From Sinorhizobium sp. 6-70 (GTDB lineage: Bacteria > Pseudomonadota > Alphaproteobacteria > Rhizobiales > Rhizobiaceae): a stretch of DNA of 64,000 nucleotides. The notes below the pieces were generated by a model, which did not search any database, had not been told where the DNA came from, and saw nothing but the letters and a program-made list of their open reading frames with translations. Made by a program: the position numbers and the translations under genes. Shown in pieces: positions 16,737 through 25,753 of the stretch. Where the stretch lies: positions 573,802-637,801 of the forward strand of contig NZ_JASKLS010000002.1 in assembly GCF_030124375.1 (NCBI RefSeq), read 5' to 3'. Every line of letters begins with the position of its first letter. Positions within the stretch are counted from its first letter, which is position 1.

Positions 16737-17867
16737 ATGATCGCGCGTGGGCCCGAAGTTGACGGCAGGAGCGGGGCGGAGGCGCCCTCCCTTCGCCGTC
16801 ACGCGCGCAAAATCATCCATATCGACATGGACGCGTTCTATGCGTCGGTCGAACAGCGCGACAACCCGGCGCTCCGTGACAAACCGGTCGCCGTCGGCTA
16901 TCCGGAAGCGCGCGGCGTGGTCGCGGCCGCGAGCTACGAGGCCCGCAAATTCGGCGTCCATTCGGCGATGCCGTCGGTCACCGCCAAGCGCAAATGCCCT
17001 GATCTGATTTTCGTGCCGCACCGCTTCGACGTCTATCGGTCGGTGTCGCGGCAGATTCACGCGATCTTTGCCGAATACACGCCGCTGATCGAGCCATTAT
17101 CGCTCGACGAAGCTTATCTCGACGTCACCGAAAACCTAAAAGGCTTGGAGTTCGCAACCGAGATTGCCGAGGAGCTTCGTGCCCGCATCAGGGCCGAGAC
17201 CGGGCTGACTGCGTCGGCCGGCGTTTCCTACAACAAGTTCCTCGCCAAGATGGCCTCGGACCAGCGCAAGCCCGATGGCCTCTTCGTTATCACGCCGAAG
17301 AACGGTCCTGCCTTTGTCGAGGCTCTTCCCGTCAAGAAGTTCCATGGTGTCGGACCGGCGACCGCGGAGAAGATGCTAAGGCTTGGGATTGAGACCGGCG
17401 CTGACCTCAAATCCCGTGACCTCGCATTCCTGCAGCAGCATTTCGGGAAGTCCGGCCCATATTTCTACTGGATTGCCCGAGGCGTCGATGAGCGCGAGGT
17501 CAAGCCCGACCGCATCCGCAAATCGATCGGCGCCGAGGATACGTTCCGGGAGGACATCCATGATCTCGAAACCGCCCGCGCGGGCCTCAAGCCGCTGATT
17601 GAGAAGGTCTGGCGCTACTGCGAAGCCAACGGCATTCGCGGCAAGACAGTGACGCTCAAGGTGAAGTGGGCAGATTTCACGCAGATCACCCGAAGCAAAA
17701 CGATCGTTGCGCCGATGGCGAGCGCTACTGAGATCGCTGAAATCGTCGACTTGCTGCTATCGCCGATCTTTCCTGTCCCGAGGGGTATTCGCTTGTTGGG
17801 CGTGACGCTTTCGTCTCTCGATCCTTTGGACGATGGAGATAAGCCGCAACTCGCCTTTGCGCTCTGA
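16737..17867 (+). CDS. dinB: DNA polymerase IV (Y-family translesion polymerase)
   Basis: 376 residues, close to the family length. The palm begins IIHIDMDAFYASVEQ, with metal ligands Asp30 and Asp124 (SLDEAYLDV, Glu125) and Tyr35 at the steric-gate position. The fingers region follows (PVAVGYPEARGVVAAASYEA). The thumb HhH is KKFHGVGPATAEKM, and the little finger is at about 250-365. The C terminus QLAFAL is a sliding-clamp-binding motif. It inserts nucleotides opposite damaged bases as part of DNA-damage tolerance. It is convergent with an SRAP gene, another DNA-damage protein. I saw no exact alphaproteobacterial LexA box upstream, so SOS control is unproven. Confidence 0.95.
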   Translation: MIARGPEVDGRSGAEAPSLRRHARKIIHIDMDAFYASVEQRDNPALRDKPVAVGYPEARGVVAAASYEARKFGVHSAMPSVTAKRKCPDLIFVPHRFDVYRSVSRQIHAIFAEYTPLIEPLSLDEAYLDVTENLKGLEFATEIAEELRARIRAETGLTASAGVSYNKFLAKMASDQRKPDGLFVITPKNGPAFVEALPVKKFHGVGPATAEKMLRLGIETGADLKSRDLAFLQQHFGKSGPYFYWIARGVDEREVKPDRIRKSIGAEDTFREDIHDLETARAGLKPLIEKVWRYCEANGIRGKTVTLKVKWADFTQITRSKTIVAPMASATEIAEIVDLLLSPIFPVPRGIRLLGVTLSSLDPLDDGDKPQLAFAL

Positions 17868-17931
17868 TGCAATCTGCCGGATCAGACGCGAAAAAGAGGG
17901 CCGACAGTCGCTGGTGAAAAAGAAACTCGTT

Positions 17932-18522
17932 TCAATCGCTGCCGGCCCGGACCCGTTCGACGCGAAGAATGCCAGCCGGAGAAGGTGCCAGCAATTCATT
18001 CTCCGGTCTTGAAAGATAGATCCAGTCCGCCCATCGCTGAGGTGGAACAACGACGACCTGCCGGTCATGGATCGGCGCCACGTCCGGCCCCGGCTCGGTC
18101 GTCAGCATCGCGAAGGACGGCGGCTGGTTTGCCTCGCCGTCGCGCCACAGGCCGGCAATCGCCATGATCGGGTAATCCGCGAGCGTGAACCGATGTTTGG
18201 CTTTGGGATATTTCTTGCCGGTGAACTCGAAAAAGGCGCTCGCCGGGACCAGGCAACGCCTGCTGTCGGAGAAATCCCGCCCCTCGGAGCGGAAATTGAA
18301 AACCGGACCACCCCGGCCTTTAGGCGGAAAGCCGAACCGCATCTGGGTGAGTTCGATTACATTGCCGCTCGCCCGCATTACCGGGCCGAGGTCACCGATC
18401 CTGATGTCATCGGCTTGCGGCAGGTCAGCCTCGCCTTGATGTGCAGGCATGCCAAGCGCCAACTCCTGCATCATCTTGCAGTATTCGGCATACCGGACGT
18501 GTTGTTCGTAGTCATTGCACAA
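17932..18522 (-). CDS. SRAP-family abasic-site protein (YedK/HMCES type)
   Basis: 196 residues beginning MCNDY, so Cys2 becomes the N-terminal nucleophile after Met removal. The other family residues are in place: Asn76 (VFNFRSE), Glu99 (SAFFEF) and His152 (PIHDRQ). Proteins of this family form a stable thiazolidine link to abasic sites in single-stranded DNA and so shield them. The usual HDRMPV is here HDRQVVV, a small variation. The convergent neighbour is DNA polymerase IV, 64 bases away, which fits a damage-tolerance pair. Confidence 0.92.
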   Translation of the reverse strand: MCNDYEQHVRYAEYCKMMQELALGMPAHQGEADLPQADDIRIGDLGPVMRASGNVIELTQMRFGFPPKGRGGPVFNFRSEGRDFSDSRRCLVPASAFFEFTGKKYPKAKHRFTLADYPIMAIAGLWRDGEANQPPSFAMLTTEPGPDVAPIHDRQVVVVPPQRWADWIYLSRPENELLAPSPAGILRVERVRAGSD

Positions 18523-18805
18523 TGTCGATCGCTCCGCAGTCTCTTTCGACGGTAACGCTTCACTGATGCGATCATTACATAGGGCGGCTCTCGCGCACTT
18601 CAGCGGCTTGAACGATCGCGCGGCGACCGGCGGAGCAGCGCGTGCCTGCGGGAAAAACTATGAGGAGGCGCGGCGAGCACACGCTTGCTTGAGTGTCGGC
18701 GATCAGATTGATACTTCTCAAAGACAATTGCTGTGTGGCGGGCCGGTGGCACCCTGTATGATTTGACGCTACGAAACGGCAGCAGGACGTGGGAGGAATA
18801 GCGCT

Positions 18806-19717
18806 ATGGCCGAAGGCCCGCTTTACGACATTCGCGACGAACGATTCGAGGCCCTGATCGTTGGCAGCGCCGCACTTGAAGAGCTCTATCGCGGCTGCCG
18901 TTGGGCGGAAGGGCCGGTCTGGTTTTCCGACCTCAACATCCTGATCTGGAGCGATATTCCGAACGAACGCATGATGCGCTGGTCGCCAGACGGCGGCGCC
19001 TCGGTCTTCCGCTCACCCTCGAATTACGTGAACGGCAATACCCGCGACCTCCAGGGCCGGCTTATCTCGTGCGAACACGGCGGCCGGCGCGTGACGCGCA
19101 CCGAGTATGACGGCCGCATTACCGTGCTCGCCGACAGCCACCAGGGCAAGCGGCTGAACTCGCCAAATGACGTTGTGGTGCGCTCGGACGGCTCGATCTG
19201 GTTCACCGACCCGACCTACGGCATCGTCTCGGACTATGAAGGCCACAAAGGAGAGCCCGAACAGAAGACGCGTAATGTCTATCGCATCGACCCCCTGTCG
19301 GGCGCAATCCTTGCGGTGGTCACCGATTTCATTCAGCCGAACGGCCTCGCCTTCTCCCCGGATGAAAAGCGCCTTTTTATCGCCGACTCGGGATCGGCTA
19401 AGCATGAGGTCCCGAGCCATATCCGCGTTTTTGATGTGGCCGAAGACGGCACACTGAGAAACGGCAGCTATTTCTGCTCAATCGACAACGGCAATCCGGA
19501 CGGCTTCCGCTTTGACGTTATCGGAAACCTGTGGTGCAGCGCCGCTGACGGGGTCCATTGCTTTGCACCGGATGGCAAGCTGCTTGGCAAGATCCTTGTG
19601 CCACAGACGGTGTCAAACCTGACTTTCGGCGGCCCGAAGAAGAACCGCCTCTTCATCACCGCCACCCAGTCGCTCTACTCGATCTATGTGAAGGCGAACG
19701 GAGCGCAGCACCCCTAA
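18806..19717 (+). CDS. SMP-30/gluconolactonase-family lactonase
   Basis: A 303-residue six-bladed beta-propeller hydrolase of the SMP-30/LRE group, which opens sugar lactones using a divalent metal. The N-terminal metal Glu lies in RWAEGPVWF, the central Asn in RLNSPNDVVV, and the catalytic Asp region in LFIADSGS. No signal peptide is visible. It has a good ribosome-binding site (GGGAGGAAT) before the ATG. It stands alone, with no sugar dehydrogenase or transporter adjoining, so the lactone it acts on cannot be inferred. Confidence 0.88.
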   Translation: MAEGPLYDIRDERFEALIVGSAALEELYRGCRWAEGPVWFSDLNILIWSDIPNERMMRWSPDGGASVFRSPSNYVNGNTRDLQGRLISCEHGGRRVTRTEYDGRITVLADSHQGKRLNSPNDVVVRSDGSIWFTDPTYGIVSDYEGHKGEPEQKTRNVYRIDPLSGAILAVVTDFIQPNGLAFSPDEKRLFIADSGSAKHEVPSHIRVFDVAEDGTLRNGSYFCSIDNGNPDGFRFDVIGNLWCSAADGVHCFAPDGKLLGKILVPQTVSNLTFGGPKKNRLFITATQSLYSIYVKANGAQHP

Positions 19718-19759
19718 TCCCATCGGGTAACCGTCCTCAGCCCAACTGCCGGGTGTAAA

Positions 19760-20200
19760 TCACAAGCGGCTTCGGCTGGTGTGGCTCTGACGAAAATCAT
19801 CAAACCACAAAATGCCGGCGAGTTCTGCCGGCGGCTCGGGTAGTAGAGCCAATAGCCCGCGAACATAGGCGAGCAGTCGTCGAGCACCTGCACAAGCCGC
19901 CCGACCGGATGTGCCCGGTCACCAGATTCTCTGGAACATATGCGATACCCAAACCGCTGAGAACGGCGTCGATCATCGGTAGAGTTGTGTTGAATCTCAG
20001 TTGCCCCGTCGACGCGTACCCGCAACTCCGCTCGTCCCATGCGAACTCCCAAGCATGAAGCCCGCCCGATCGCGCCTGGTTGATGCAGTTGTGTTGGAAC
20101 AGGTCCTGCGGCGTCTGGGGTACAGGATGCTGGGAAAAATAATCCGGCGCGGCAACCGCGGCGAGCCGCCACTTGGACGCGATGTGGGCGGCGATGCATA
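19760..20200 (-). pseudogene. LysR-family regulator remnant, frameshifted and N-terminally truncated
   Basis: Reading the minus strand across frames gives the C-terminal half of a LysR effector domain: SKWRLAAVAAPDYFSQHPVP, NCINQARSGGLHAWEFAW, then in a second frame FNTTLPMIDAVLSGLGIAYV, and in a third VGRLVQVLDDCSPMFAGYW and LYYPSRRQ. At least three one-base frameshifts are needed. The HTH and first half of the effector domain are absent; homology stops where the palindromic operator of the LacI gene begins. The gene is dead and probably was cut when the LacI-ABC operon or its promoter arrived or rearranged. Confidence 0.8.
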
Positions 20201-20201
20201 T

Positions 20202-20235
20202 TTTTGCAAATCGTTTTGCAAAACGATTTGCAAAA
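20202..20235. promoter_or_regulatory. 34-bp perfect palindrome, LacI-type operator, with an overlapping third half-site
   Basis: A perfect palindrome centred in CGTTTTGCAAAACG, the form expected of LacI/GalR operators; the right half-site GCAAAACGATTTG is immediately repeated to 20242. It stands 28 bases before the LacI start codon, so autoregulation and control of the downstream ABC-GH172 operon are likely. Three half-sites in phase could allow two overlapping dimer positions. Confidence 0.75.
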
Positions 20236-20262
20236 CGATTTGTGATCGCTTATCCAGTCTAC

Positions 20263-21267
20263 ATGACGACGATTGCGAAAGTTGCAAAACGAGCTGGCGT
20301 ATCTCTGACCACGGTCTCGCACGTATTGAACCACGCGGACCGTGTGTCGGTCGAAATGCGTCGAAGAGTGGAGGCGGCCATAGCCGAGCTGGGTTACGTG
20401 CCGAACCCTCAGGCCCAGAGCCTGCGCACGGGGCGAACCAACCTGGTGGCAATGCTGATCCCGGATATCCGCAACCCTTTCTATCCGGAACTCGTGAGAG
20501 CCGCGCAATCCGATCTCGAGGCGACGGGGCTGGATCTTTTGATCTTCAACACCGACGTTCCCGGCGGTCACTCGCAGGAACACAGCCACCAATATCTGAA
20601 ACAGATACGCAACCGTCGGATCGATGGATTGATCGTCGGCGATTTTGCCCTGCATGGCATGCACGACACATTGATCGGCATTGACATCCCCACCGTCTTC
20701 ATCGGTGACCTGCCCAACGCTGCGGTCGACAGCGTCAAGATCGACGATTTCGGCGGCGGCTACCAGATGGGCGCTTACCTCGCCAAGAAAGGCCACAAGC
20801 GCGTCGCGCAGGTCACGGGCCCGTCCTTCTTTGCCGAGGCCATGGCAAGGGCGGCGGGTTTCGAGCAGGGACTGCGCGATCACGGGGTGGAACCGATTGC
20901 CGAGTTGCGGCGAGAAGGCACCTATCTCAGCCCGTCGGGACAGGAAGCCGTGGGCTGGCTGGTGGAAACCCATGGCGACCGCCTGCCTTCAGTCATCTTT
21001 TTCGGCAATTATCTCATGGCGGCGGGTGCAATCGCCGAATTCCATGACCGCGGCATTCGCATTCCCGACGACGTTGCGATTGCCGTTTTCGGCGACCAGC
21101 CACAGCTGGAATATGTGCGGCCGCGGATCGCGCGTGTCGGCAACACCCCTTCGCTGCTTGCCCATAGAGCAACCGCCATGCTGCTCGAGCGGTTGTCGGG
21201 CGAGTATTCTGGGCCGCCTCGCTCGGAGGTGGTCCCCTGCATCCTTCACGCCTTCGATACGGCGTGA
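20263..21267 (+). CDS. LacI-family transcriptional regulator
   Basis: 334 residues. The HTH is TIAKVAKRAGVSLTTVSHVL at the very N terminus, followed by the hinge helix and a full effector domain (LVAMLIPDIRNPFYPELV near the start, IAVFGDQPQLEYVRPRI near the end). I chose the ATG at 20263 because it places the HTH at residue 2 as in LacI proteins; the frame upstream runs through the operator. It leads an operon with a Tat-exported binding protein, two permeases, a GH172-type glycosidase and an ATPase. The likely inducer is the transported oligosaccharide or its product. Confidence 0.92.
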   Translation: MTTIAKVAKRAGVSLTTVSHVLNHADRVSVEMRRRVEAAIAELGYVPNPQAQSLRTGRTNLVAMLIPDIRNPFYPELVRAAQSDLEATGLDLLIFNTDVPGGHSQEHSHQYLKQIRNRRIDGLIVGDFALHGMHDTLIGIDIPTVFIGDLPNAAVDSVKIDDFGGGYQMGAYLAKKGHKRVAQVTGPSFFAEAMARAAGFEQGLRDHGVEPIAELRREGTYLSPSGQEAVGWLVETHGDRLPSVIFFGNYLMAAGAIAEFHDRGIRIPDDVAIAVFGDQPQLEYVRPRIARVGNTPSLLAHRATAMLLERLSGEYSGPPRSEVVPCILHAFDTA

Positions 21268-21326
21268 GGCGGAGCCGCCCCCGGAAGAGGAACCGGGGCG
21301 TTACCAGCAAACCCGGGAGGAAGTAA

Positions 21327-22682
21327 ATGAGTGACAATAAGAAGGCTTTTCCGACACTGACGCGCCGTGGGCTGCTCAAGGGCGGTGCGGCGGTGGCCGG
21401 CGGCATCGCTGGCCTCGGCGGATTTCCCTACATCAACCGCCTGGCGGTGCGGGCACAGGAAACGCCGCTGAAATTCTGGCAGTTCTATGCGCCGGGTGGA
21501 CCGGTGCCGAGCCAAGTCGCGTGGTTCGAGAAGACGGTCGCGGACTGGAACGACAGCCATCCGCAGAAGATCGAACTCGAGTTCATTCCGAACTCCGAGT
21601 ATATCAGCGGTCCGAAATTGGCCACCGCCTTTGCCTCCGGCGAAGGACCCGACATCTTCATCATCTCGCCGGGCGACTTCCTGCGCTACTACAATGGCGG
21701 TGTCCTCAAGGACCTGACCCCCTTCATCGATGACGCCGCCAAGGCGGACTTTCCCGGAAGCGTCATCGCCAACCGCATGGTGGACGACAAGATCTTCGGC
21801 ATCCCGATGGAGGTCGAGCCGATGGCCATGTACTATTCGGTCAAGGCTTTCGAAGAGGCTGGCCTCAACGAGAACGATGTTCCCAAGACATGGGAGGAGT
21901 TGCTGGAGGTCGCCAAGAAGCTCACGACACCCGAGCGCTTCGGGGTGATGTTCGAGACCCAGCCGGGATATTACCAGAACTTCACATGGTATCCCTTCCT
22001 GTGGCAGGGCGGCGGCGACTTCCAGACGCCGGAGGGCAAGAGCAGCTTCGATTCGCCGGCAACGGTGCAGGCGCTCAAATTCTGGCAGGATGCGATCAAC
22101 AGCGGCGTGGCGCCCCGCCAGATCATGGGCGCGGGCGGCCATGACACCATCGCCAACCTCGCATCCGGCTATGTCGCCATGCAGAACGTCGGCATCTGGG
22201 GCATTTCGCAGCTTCAGAGCAATGCCAAGGATTTCCAGTATGGCGTCTTCCCGCTGCCCACGCCGCCGAACGGCAAATATGTGACCGTCGGTGGCGGATG
22301 GGCATTCGTCGCCAATGCCAAGGGCCGCAACTCCGACGCTGCGGGCGAATTCTGCGCCTGGGCACTCGCCTCTATGGACCAGGGCTCGGTCGACAGGGTC
22401 GCCACCTGGTGCACCAAGGGGAAATCGGACATGCCGCCGCGCAACAGCGCACTGAAGGCCGGCGGCGAGGCCTTCTCGACCGGCATGATCGGCAAATTCG
22501 CCAAGGAGATCCATCCCGGAACCCGGGCGGAACCGCGCGTGCCGCCGGAGGTCTACAAGATCATCTCCGACGCGATCCAGCAGACGCAGTTGGGCGGCGC
22601 CGACCCGCAAGCCACGGCGACGGCCGCCTCCCAGCAGCTCGACGCGTTCCTTTCGAACTACCAGGGCGCGCCGCTCCTTTGA
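21327..22682 (+). CDS. ABC transporter substrate-binding protein with Tat signal
   Basis: 451 residues. The N terminus contains a twin-arginine motif, TRRGLLKGG (Arg13-Arg14), then a hydrophobic Ala/Gly stretch and a likely cleavage site near VRAQ, so it is exported folded by Tat. The mature protein is a family-1 solute-binding protein (SGEGPDIFIISPGDF, VDDKIFGIPMEVEPMAMYYS, VTVGGGWAFVANAKG). GGGAGGAAG precedes the ATG. It probably binds an oligosaccharide released or processed by the GH172 enzyme encoded in the same operon. Confidence 0.9.
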   Translation: MSDNKKAFPTLTRRGLLKGGAAVAGGIAGLGGFPYINRLAVRAQETPLKFWQFYAPGGPVPSQVAWFEKTVADWNDSHPQKIELEFIPNSEYISGPKLATAFASGEGPDIFIISPGDFLRYYNGGVLKDLTPFIDDAAKADFPGSVIANRMVDDKIFGIPMEVEPMAMYYSVKAFEEAGLNENDVPKTWEELLEVAKKLTTPERFGVMFETQPGYYQNFTWYPFLWQGGGDFQTPEGKSSFDSPATVQALKFWQDAINSGVAPRQIMGAGGHDTIANLASGYVAMQNVGIWGISQLQSNAKDFQYGVFPLPTPPNGKYVTVGGGWAFVANAKGRNSDAAGEFCAWALASMDQGSVDRVATWCTKGKSDMPPRNSALKAGGEAFSTGMIGKFAKEIHPGTRAEPRVPPEVYKIISDAIQQTQLGGADPQATATAASQQLDAFLSNYQGAPLL

Positions 22683-22692
22683 CGGCCAAACC

Positions 22693-22717
22693 GGCGGCCG
22701 CACCGCATGCGGCCGCC
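22693..22717. other. Intercistronic GC-rich stem-loop
   Basis: Perfect 9-bp arms GGCGGCCGC and GCGGCCGCC around a 7-base loop, in the 57 bases between the binding-protein and first-permease genes. No T-run follows, so it is likely an mRNA-stability or attenuation element. Confidence 0.7.
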
Positions 22718-22739
22718 TCAGCAAGCTGGACATAACGCC

Positions 22740-23684
22740 ATGACAACGATTGCCGAAACGGCCGCGCGGCGCAGACACGCCGGCCGAACCCGTCTTTCCG
22801 CCAAGCATCGCGAATGGATCGCGGGTTATCTGTTCGTGTTGCCCGATGCGCTGGGGCTGCTCGTCTTTCTCGGCGTGCCGATGGCGCTATCCCTCGTGCT
22901 CAGTGTCTACGAGGTAAACGGTTTTGGCGGTTATTCCTTCGTCGGCGCCAAGAATTATCTCCGCATGTGGAACGACCCCCTGTTCTGGAAGGGAGCGAAG
23001 GTCACCGCACTCTACGCGGTCATGCTGGTCCCGCTGCTCTACGTCTGCGGACTGGGCCTTGCCCTGCTCGTCCAGCGCACCGATCGCTTCAACGCCGTTA
23101 TGCGTTCGATGTTCTTTGCACCGCATATGGTCAGCCTCGTCGTCGTCGCGCTGGTCTGGCAATTCATGGTGGTCGACAAGATCGGCGTGATCAGCAAGCT
23201 GACCGCTGCACTCGGTATCGGCGGCTTCTCTTTCCTCGGCGATCCCAACTTCGCGCTCATCACCATTGTCCTGGTCAGCGTCTGGTTCCTGATGGGGTTC
23301 TACATGCTGATTTTCCTGGGCGGTCTGCAGGACATTCCCCGGCAATATTACGAAGCAGCGATGATCGACGGGGCCGGCGCCATCGCCCGCTTCTGGTTCA
23401 TCACGCTGCCGCTTCTCAAACCCACAAGCTTCTTCGTGATCATGGTGTCGATGGTTGCGGCCGTCGCAGGCGCACAGGCCTTCGACATCATCTACGTCAT
23501 GACCAAGGGCGGGCCAGCCAACGCCACATCGGTGCTGATCGTCTACATCTACCAGCAGGCCTTCGGCTTCGGCGCCTTCGGCTATGCGGCGGCCATGGCC
23601 TCCATCCTGGTCGTGGCGCTCATGATCGTGACGGCGCTGTTCTTTGCCCTGACGCGAGGAGGGCGTTTCCATCATGAGCAGTAA
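22740..23684 (+). CDS. ABC sugar transporter permease, MalF type
   Basis: A 314-residue inner-membrane permease. The first helix is WIAGYLFVLPDALGLLVFLG, and about five more follow. The EAA-like loop is YEAAMIDGAGAIARFWFITL. The Arg-rich N terminus is cytoplasmic. The ATG at 22740 gives the expected N terminus; an earlier in-frame ATG at 22707 falls inside the stem-loop region. Its 3' end overlaps the next permease by 11 bases, indicating coupled translation. Confidence 0.93.
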   Translation: MTTIAETAARRRHAGRTRLSAKHREWIAGYLFVLPDALGLLVFLGVPMALSLVLSVYEVNGFGGYSFVGAKNYLRMWNDPLFWKGAKVTALYAVMLVPLLYVCGLGLALLVQRTDRFNAVMRSMFFAPHMVSLVVVALVWQFMVVDKIGVISKLTAALGIGGFSFLGDPNFALITIVLVSVWFLMGFYMLIFLGGLQDIPRQYYEAAMIDGAGAIARFWFITLPLLKPTSFFVIMVSMVAAVAGAQAFDIIYVMTKGGPANATSVLIVYIYQQAFGFGAFGYAAAMASILVVALMIVTALFFALTRGGRFHHEQ

Positions 23685-24522
23685 GCGCCCCCAGCCCTAT
23701 TTTTCCCGCTCTCAGGTCACGCTGGTACGTGGCCTCTGGATGGTGGTAACGGCCATCCTCGCCTTCATGACGCTCTTTCCGCTCCTCTGGATGGTGTCGA
23801 TCGCTTTCAAGCCGGCGGCAGAGTCGTTCTCTTCGAACCTCATCCCGCAATCGCCGACCCTCGACAATTTCATCTACGTGCTGACCGGCGTTCCGTTCAT
23901 CCGCTACATGGTCAACAGCTTCTTCGTGTCGGCGACGGTGACGATCGTGGCGCTCTTCTTCCATACCATGGCCGGCTACGCGCTGGCGCGACTGAGATTT
24001 CCCGGCCGCGAGGTGATGTTTCTCTCGATCTTCTCGACATTCCTCGTCTCGCTCCCCGTCATCATCGTGCCGCTCTTCGTCATCGTCAAAGCGATGGGCA
24101 TGCTCAATTCCTACGCGGGGCTGATCATTCCGGCGATTTTCAATGCCTTTGGTATCTTCCTTCTCAGACAGTACTATCTGTCGCTGCCGAAGGAGATCGA
24201 GGAGGCCGCGCGCATCGACGGTGCGGGCTACTGGCGCATCTACTGGAGCGTCATCCTCCCGCTCAGCCGCCCCATCATGTCGGCGCTGGCGATCCTGTTC
24301 TTCCTGGCCAACTGGAATTCCTTCCTATGGCCGCTCACCATCACCTCCGACCCCAATCTCTGGGTCGTCCAGCTCGGGATTGCTAACTTCAAGAGCCAAT
24401 ATTCCGCATCCTGGAACTACATGATGGCCGCTTCCACGATCGTCGCCATCCCGACCCTCATCCTCTTTGTGATCTTCCAGAGGCAGATCATGGATTCCCT
24501 CAAGACCAGCGGACTGAAGTGA
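23674..24522 (+). CDS. ABC sugar transporter permease, MalG type
   Basis: 282 residues with six hydrophobic helices, typical length. The EAA-like loop is IEEAARIDGAGYWRIYWSVI, and the periplasmic loop after helix 1 contains the usual LDNFIYVL. It partners with the upstream permease and the ATPase encoded two genes downstream. The reading frame overlaps the preceding gene and ends 33 bases before the glycosidase gene. Confidence 0.94.
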   Translation: MSSKRPQPYFSRSQVTLVRGLWMVVTAILAFMTLFPLLWMVSIAFKPAAESFSSNLIPQSPTLDNFIYVLTGVPFIRYMVNSFFVSATVTIVALFFHTMAGYALARLRFPGREVMFLSIFSTFLVSLPVIIVPLFVIVKAMGMLNSYAGLIIPAIFNAFGIFLLRQYYLSLPKEIEEAARIDGAGYWRIYWSVILPLSRPIMSALAILFFLANWNSFLWPLTITSDPNLWVVQLGIANFKSQYSASWNYMMAASTIVAIPTLILFVIFQRQIMDSLKTSGLK

Positions 24523-24555
24523 GCCGCAATAGCAAATTGCACAGGAGAAATTCGA

Positions 24556-25752
24556 ATGACCAATGCCGGCCTCTCGCCCCTTCGCGGTCTCGCGAAGCTG
24601 CGCAACGCGAAAACGCGCCGCTTCTCCAGCTACGACCGCACCGGCGGCAATGACGACAGGCTGCATATCGAACCCGGCAAGACGGTGGTGATCGGCGAAT
24701 ACGAAGGCGCCGGCATCATCACCCATATCTGGGCGACGCTCGCATGCGAGAGCGAGGATTTCCTGCGCAAGATCGTTCTCAGGGCCTATTGGGACGGAGA
24801 GACCGAACCGAGCGTCGAGGCGCCCATTGGCGACTTCTTCGGCATGGGCCACGCCCGCACCGCCAACTATGCCAGCCTGCCGATGCAGGCGAGCCCGGAG
24901 GACGGCAAGGCCTTCAACTGCTACTTGCCGATGCCCTTCGGCTCGCACATGAAATTCACCGTCACCAACGAGGCCGAACACGATCTTCTCTTCTACTACT
25001 ATATCGACTTCGAGCTTCACGATGTGCTCGAGGAGGACATGGGTCGTTTCCACGCCCAATACCGCCAGGCCCGGCCAGAGGGCATGAGCGAAGCCGGGCT
25101 GACCAATGAACAGTTCCTCTTCGGTGGCGAGAACGTCGACGGCCGGCAGAACTACACGATCCTCGAAGCAGAGGGCCGCGGCCACTACGTCGGTGTCCTC
25201 TACAGCGTCTACTCACGCCGTCGTTCCGAAATCTGGGATTGGTACGGCGAAGGCGACGACATGATCTTCATCGATGGCGAACAGGGGTTATCGGTGCCGG
25301 ATACGGTCCGCAAGCCCGATCCGCGCATCGGTCCGAAGGCGGCTCTGATCGAACCGCGCCTGGAGTCTGAACCAGGCGTCAATGATGCCTGGCCGCCGAC
25401 CCTGCACGGCACGGGCACGGAAGACTATTTCAACACCGCCTGGTGTCCGACGCAGGCGTATAGCGCGCCCTATCACGGCATTATCGCTGCCGGCGGCCCC
25501 AACTGGACGGAGCCGGTGACGCTTTACCGATGGCATATCGAAGATCCAGCGATCTTCCAGAAGAGCATCCGGGTGACGATTGAGCACGGTCACGCCAACC
25601 GCCGCGCCGACGATATCTCCTCCGTCGCCTTCTGGTACCAGGCAGAGCCGCACAAGCCCTTCGGCAAGCTCCCCGACGTCGCGCACCGGGTGCCGACCTA
25701 TCGCCGACCGTTCCACAACATGGAAGCGGCAATGAAGAAAGCGGGAGGCTGA
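24556..25752 (+). CDS. DUF2961 glycosidase, GH172 family
   Basis: 398 residues belonging to the DUF2961 family, now glycoside hydrolase family 172, whose studied members cut alpha-fructofuranosides (difructose anhydride I) or alpha-arabinofuranosides. Family landmarks are RRFSSYDRTGGNDD near the N terminus, GAGIITHIWATL, PIGDFFGMGH, FNCYLPMPF, and HGTGTEDYFNTAW with Glu289 as a candidate catalytic carboxylate. No signal peptide is visible, so it acts in the cytoplasm on an imported oligosaccharide. It is encoded between the permeases and the ATPase of the LacI-controlled operon, with a GGAG-type ribosome-binding site. The exact substrate cannot be decided from sequence. Confidence 0.88.
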   Translation: MTNAGLSPLRGLAKLRNAKTRRFSSYDRTGGNDDRLHIEPGKTVVIGEYEGAGIITHIWATLACESEDFLRKIVLRAYWDGETEPSVEAPIGDFFGMGHARTANYASLPMQASPEDGKAFNCYLPMPFGSHMKFTVTNEAEHDLLFYYYIDFELHDVLEEDMGRFHAQYRQARPEGMSEAGLTNEQFLFGGENVDGRQNYTILEAEGRGHYVGVLYSVYSRRRSEIWDWYGEGDDMIFIDGEQGLSVPDTVRKPDPRIGPKAALIEPRLESEPGVNDAWPPTLHGTGTEDYFNTAWCPTQAYSAPYHGIIAAGGPNWTEPVTLYRWHIEDPAIFQKSIRVTIEHGHANRRADDISSVAFWYQAEPHKPFGKLPDVAHRVPTYRRPFHNMEAAMKKAGG

Positions 25753-25753
25753 G

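Noticed and set aside
18515..18766. 83-codon plus-strand frame before the SMP-30 gene
   Set aside because: It overlaps the SRAP start region, has no ribosome-binding site and no natural-looking composition.
19714..20973. 419-codon open frame on the minus strand across the LacI gene
   Set aside because: The right two thirds are antisense to the LacI coding region. Only its 3' part overlaps real, but frameshifted, LysR homology, which is reported as a pseudogene.
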